Assembly: GCA_035707965.1 (NCBI GenBank)
Contig: DASSTJ010000160.1
Location: forward strand, 1 to 10,091
Source: DASSTJ01 sp035707965
GTDB taxonomy: Bacteria > Actinomycetota > Actinomycetes > Actinomycetales > Angustibacteraceae
Direction of reading: 5' to 3'
Length of the DNA stretch: 10,091 nucleotides
This document shows positions 5,903-10,091 of this stretch, piece after piece. The notes beneath the pieces were generated by a model. That model worked only from the letters and a program-made list of their open reading frames with translations, did no database searches and had not been told where the DNA came from. Position 1 is the first letter of the stretch, and every line of letters begins with the position of its first letter. Position numbers and translations under genes: made by a program.

Positions 5903-5990
5903 TCATCAGGCGACCAGCGCAGCGGGTCGAACGACTCTGGCGGCACGACGCCTCGCCCGGTGGACTGGAACCGGCCGGGTTGCACCCGCT

Positions 5991-6018
5991 GGTCGGGCTA
6001 CCGACCCGCCGGAGGAGG
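5991..6018 (+). promoter_or_regulatory. Hairpin followed by strong ribosome binding site
   Basis: GGTCGG (5991-5996) and CCGACC (6001-6006) form a perfect 6-base stem with a gcta loop. Four bases later comes GGAGGAGG (6011-6018), an exceptionally strong Shine-Dalgarno sequence five bases before the ATG at 6024. The hairpin could set translation or protect the 5' end. Alternatively, GGTT (5978-5981) and GGGCTA (5995-6000) faintly resemble a SigF/SigB-type stress promoter, but the 13-base spacing is short. Confidence 0.5.
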
Positions 6019-6023
6019 TCGTC

Positions 6024-6410
6024 ATGGTCACGCGCACATCACCAACGCTGGCCCCGGCGCCGCAGTCCGACGCCGAGCGGCTCACGCGCTGGTCGTACGC
6101 CATGCTGCTGGCCTTCGTCCTCGCCTATGCGGTCGCTGGGGTGGTCGGCTACTGGCTGCTCGGTGCCTTGGGCCTGAACGACGGTGACCTGCTGCTCATG
6201 GACCGCAGCGTGGTCGGCTGGGTCACCGAGGTGGGGCTCACCCTCGTCCTGCTGGCGCCGCCGGCTGTCGGGATCGCGCTGGCGATCCGGGCCGTCCGTG
6301 CAGGAGCACGCACGCTGGCATTCGTGGCAGCGGCGCTCAACGGGTCGCTCGTGCTGATAGCGCTGGTGACGCTGGTCGGCAACATCTGGATCACCTACGT
6401 GCGCGGCTGA
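6024..6410 (+). CDS. Small three-helix membrane protein, family not recognised
   Basis: I do not recognise this 128-residue protein. The first 22 residues are hydrophilic and Pro/Ala-rich, with no cleavable signal peptide. Three hydrophobic helices follow at about 25-48 (AMLLAFVLAYAVAGVVGYWLL), 66-90 (containing a Pro-Pro kink at 79-80) and 97-122. A short acidic loop, LNDGDLLLMDRS (51-62), lies between helices 1 and 2. A basic loop, RAVRAGAR (89-96), joins helices 2 and 3 and is probably cytoplasmic, which would put the acidic loop outside. No catalytic or metal-binding motif is visible; there is no cysteine or histidine. The ATG is fixed by GGAGGAGG five bases upstream, the strongest ribosome binding site in the window, so the gene is very likely expressed. 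It stands alone, 121 bases after the methyltransferase and 72 before the reductase. Confidence 0.8.
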   Translation: MVTRTSPTLAPAPQSDAERLTRWSYAMLLAFVLAYAVAGVVGYWLLGALGLNDGDLLLMDRSVVGWVTEVGLTLVLLAPPAVGIALAIRAVRAGARTLAFVAAALNGSLVLIALVTLVGNIWITYVRG

Positions 6411-6448
6411 GGTGCGGCGCCGAGACGCTGTCGTGCGGCACCACCCTG

Positions 6449-6462
6449 CGGGCTCCAGCCCG
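6449..6462. promoter_or_regulatory. Palindrome over the -35 region of the aldo-keto reductase promoter
   Basis: CGGGCTccAGCCCG is a perfect 6+2+6 palindrome ending seven bases before the predicted -10 element at 6470, so it covers the place where a -35 element would lie. That position fits an operator or activator site. It could equally form a small RNA hairpin after the membrane protein gene, but no T-run follows. Confidence 0.35.
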
Positions 6463-6469
6463 GCACGCA

Positions 6470-6475
6470 TAAGGT
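6470..6475 (+). promoter_or_regulatory. -10 element of a leaderless promoter for the aldo-keto reductase
   Basis: TAAGGT is followed by seven bases and then the ATG at 6483. There is no Shine-Dalgarno sequence in between. The spacing matches the dipeptidase and transporter promoters. Confidence 0.5.
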
Positions 6476-6482
6476 CGGCCTC

Positions 6483-7489
6483 ATGGACTTTCGCTACCTC
6501 GGCAGCTCCGGTCTGAAGATCTCGGAGATCACCTACGGCAACTGGCTCACCCACGGCTCCCAGGTGGAGAACGACGTCGCGAAGGCGTGCGTGCGCGCTG
6601 CGCTAGACGCCGGCATCACGACCTTCGACACCGCCGACGTCTACGCGAACGGCGCCGCCGAGACGGTGCTGGGTGACGCGCTGAAGAGTGAGCGGCGCGA
6701 GTCGCTCGAGATCTTCACCAAGGTCTACTGGCCGACCGGGCCGGGCGGGCACAACGACACCGGGCTGTCGCGCAAGCACGTGATGGAGTCGATCAACGGC
6801 TCTCTGCGGCGGCTGCAGACCGACTACGTCGACCTCTACCAGGCGCACCGCTACGACACCGAGACGCCGCTGGAGGAGACGATGCAGGCGTTCGCCGACG
6901 TCGTCCGGCAGGGCAAGGCGCTCTACCTCGGGGTCAGCGAGTGGACCGCCGACCAGATCCGGGCGGGCCACGAGCTCAGCAAGCAGCTCGGCTTCCAGCT
7001 CGTGTCGAACCAGCCGCAGTACTCGATGCTGTGGCGGGTCATCGAGGGCGAGGTCGTGCCCACGTGCCGCGAGCTCGGCATCTCGCAGGTCGTGTTCTCC
7101 CCCATCGCCCAGGGCGTGCTCACCGGCAAGTACCAGCCGGGTCAGCCGCCGCCAGCCGGCTCACGCGCCACCGACGAGAAGGGCGGAGCCAATTTCATCA
7201 GCCGCTTCCTGAAGGACGACGTGCTGACGCGCGTCCAGGCGCTGCAGCCCGTCGCCGACGAGGTCGGGCTCTCCCTGGCCCAGCTCGCCGTGGCCTGGGT
7301 GCTGAACAACGACAACGTCGCCGCGGCGATCGTCGGCGCCTCCCGGCCCGAGCAGGTCGTGGAGAACGTCAAGGCCAGCGGGGTCACGCTGCCCCCCGAG
7401 GTGCTGACGCGCGTCGACGAGGCGCTCGGGGACGTCGTCGAGAGCAGCCCGGCGAAGACCGCCGAGCTGGCCCCGCAGCAGCGCGTCGC

Positions 7490-7493
<4 letters not shown>
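6483..7493 (+). CDS. Aldo-keto reductase, Kv-beta/YghZ type
   Basis: This 336-residue cytoplasmic NADPH-dependent oxidoreductase has the TIM-barrel aldo-keto reductase fold. The catalytic tetrad is complete: Asp49 and Tyr54 in FDTADVY (48-54), Lys80 in IFTKVYW, and His122 in VDLYQAHRYD. The cofactor-binding end is shown by SPIAQGVLTGKY (206-217) and VGASRPEQVVENV (284-296). The segment GLSRKHVMESINGSLRRLQTDYVD (94-117) and the EETMQAF and GVSEWT blocks place it with voltage-gated potassium channel beta-subunit-like reductases, near E. coli YghZ, which reduces methylglyoxal and L-glyceraldehyde 3-phosphate. No channel gene is nearby, so a stand-alone aldehyde reductase is likely. The ATG at 6483 gives the standard MDFRYLGSSGL start and is preceded by TAAGGT with no ribosome binding site. 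Its stop overlaps the start of the aminopeptidase gene by four bases, so the two are probably co-transcribed. The physiological substrate is unknown. Confidence 0.93.
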
Positions 7494-10027
<2,534 letters not shown>

Positions 10028-10091
10028 GGTCGCGCGTGCTGGTGGGGCCGTTCGGGTGGGGTGTGGTCGGTGGCCTCTTGTGGCGGGTGCT
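10028..10091. other. Adenine-free, G/T-rich tail after pepN
   Basis: The last 64 bases contain no A on the plus strand and several G-runs (10044-10047, 10054-10056, 10058-10061, 10085-10087). No gene, terminator hairpin or start codon context can be assigned. On the minus strand the frames stay open, so it could be the edge of a neighbouring feature outside the window. Confidence 0.4.

Noticed and set aside
5899..5909. CTGATcATCAG palindrome at the methyltransferase stop codon
   Set aside because: Only five pairs with a one-base centre; likely chance.
6941..7489. 549-base upstream extension of the aminopeptidase reading frame
   Set aside because: It overlaps the aldo-keto reductase in another frame and translates to Arg/Ala/Gly-rich sequence typical of GC-driven open frames. 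The M1 family start fits the GTG at 7490.

Overview
The window is very GC-rich, with strong G/C preference at third codon positions and frequent GTG starts. Together with an actinobacterial gene set (DUF3043 protein, ErpA, glycerate kinase-like protein, actinobacterial-size aminopeptidase N), this points to a high-GC actinobacterium, probably of the Micrococcales. The exact genus cannot be read from this sequence. It is an ordinary chromosomal region. I see no transposase, integrase, phage gene, CRISPR array, tRNA, rRNA or obvious defence or toxin cassette.

Left part, minus strand (1-3088): an M20-family zinc dipeptidase, a glycerate kinase-family protein 26 bases downstream, and after a 224-base gap the iron-sulfur carrier ErpA, which is cut by the left edge. 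Middle, plus strand: a divergently transcribed ZnT9-like cation diffusion facilitator (3178-4287) and a DUF3043 membrane protein (4360-4983). The order erpA / glycerate kinase-like / (divergent) DUF3043 matches my recollection of Mycobacterium tuberculosis Rv2204c-Rv2205c-Rv2206. If so, it is an old actinobacterial neighbourhood, here with the dipeptidase and the transporter inserted.

Right part, plus strand: a CmoM-like SAM-dependent methyltransferase (5093-5902), an unrecognised three-helix membrane protein (6024-6410), a Kv-beta/YghZ-type aldo-keto reductase (6483-7493), and a complete M1 aminopeptidase N (7490-10027) whose GTG start overlaps the reductase stop codon. The last 64 bases hold no recognisable gene.

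The most notable signals are non-coding. Four genes (dipeptidase, transporter, DUF3043, reductase) have a TAnnnT hexamer 6-7 bases before a start codon with no Shine-Dalgarno sequence, the arrangement expected of leaderless mRNAs; a fifth (methyltransferase) has a weaker version. A 52-base near-perfect inverted repeat (5005-5056), with the palindrome TTCGCGCGAA in each arm, sits between DUF3043 and the methyltransferase and looks like a dispersed palindromic element. Several shorter palindromes lie over the predicted promoters. Among the proteins, the glycerate kinase homologue has lost many of the family's signature motifs, and a CmoM-like tRNA methyltransferase in an actinobacterium raises the question of its substrate.
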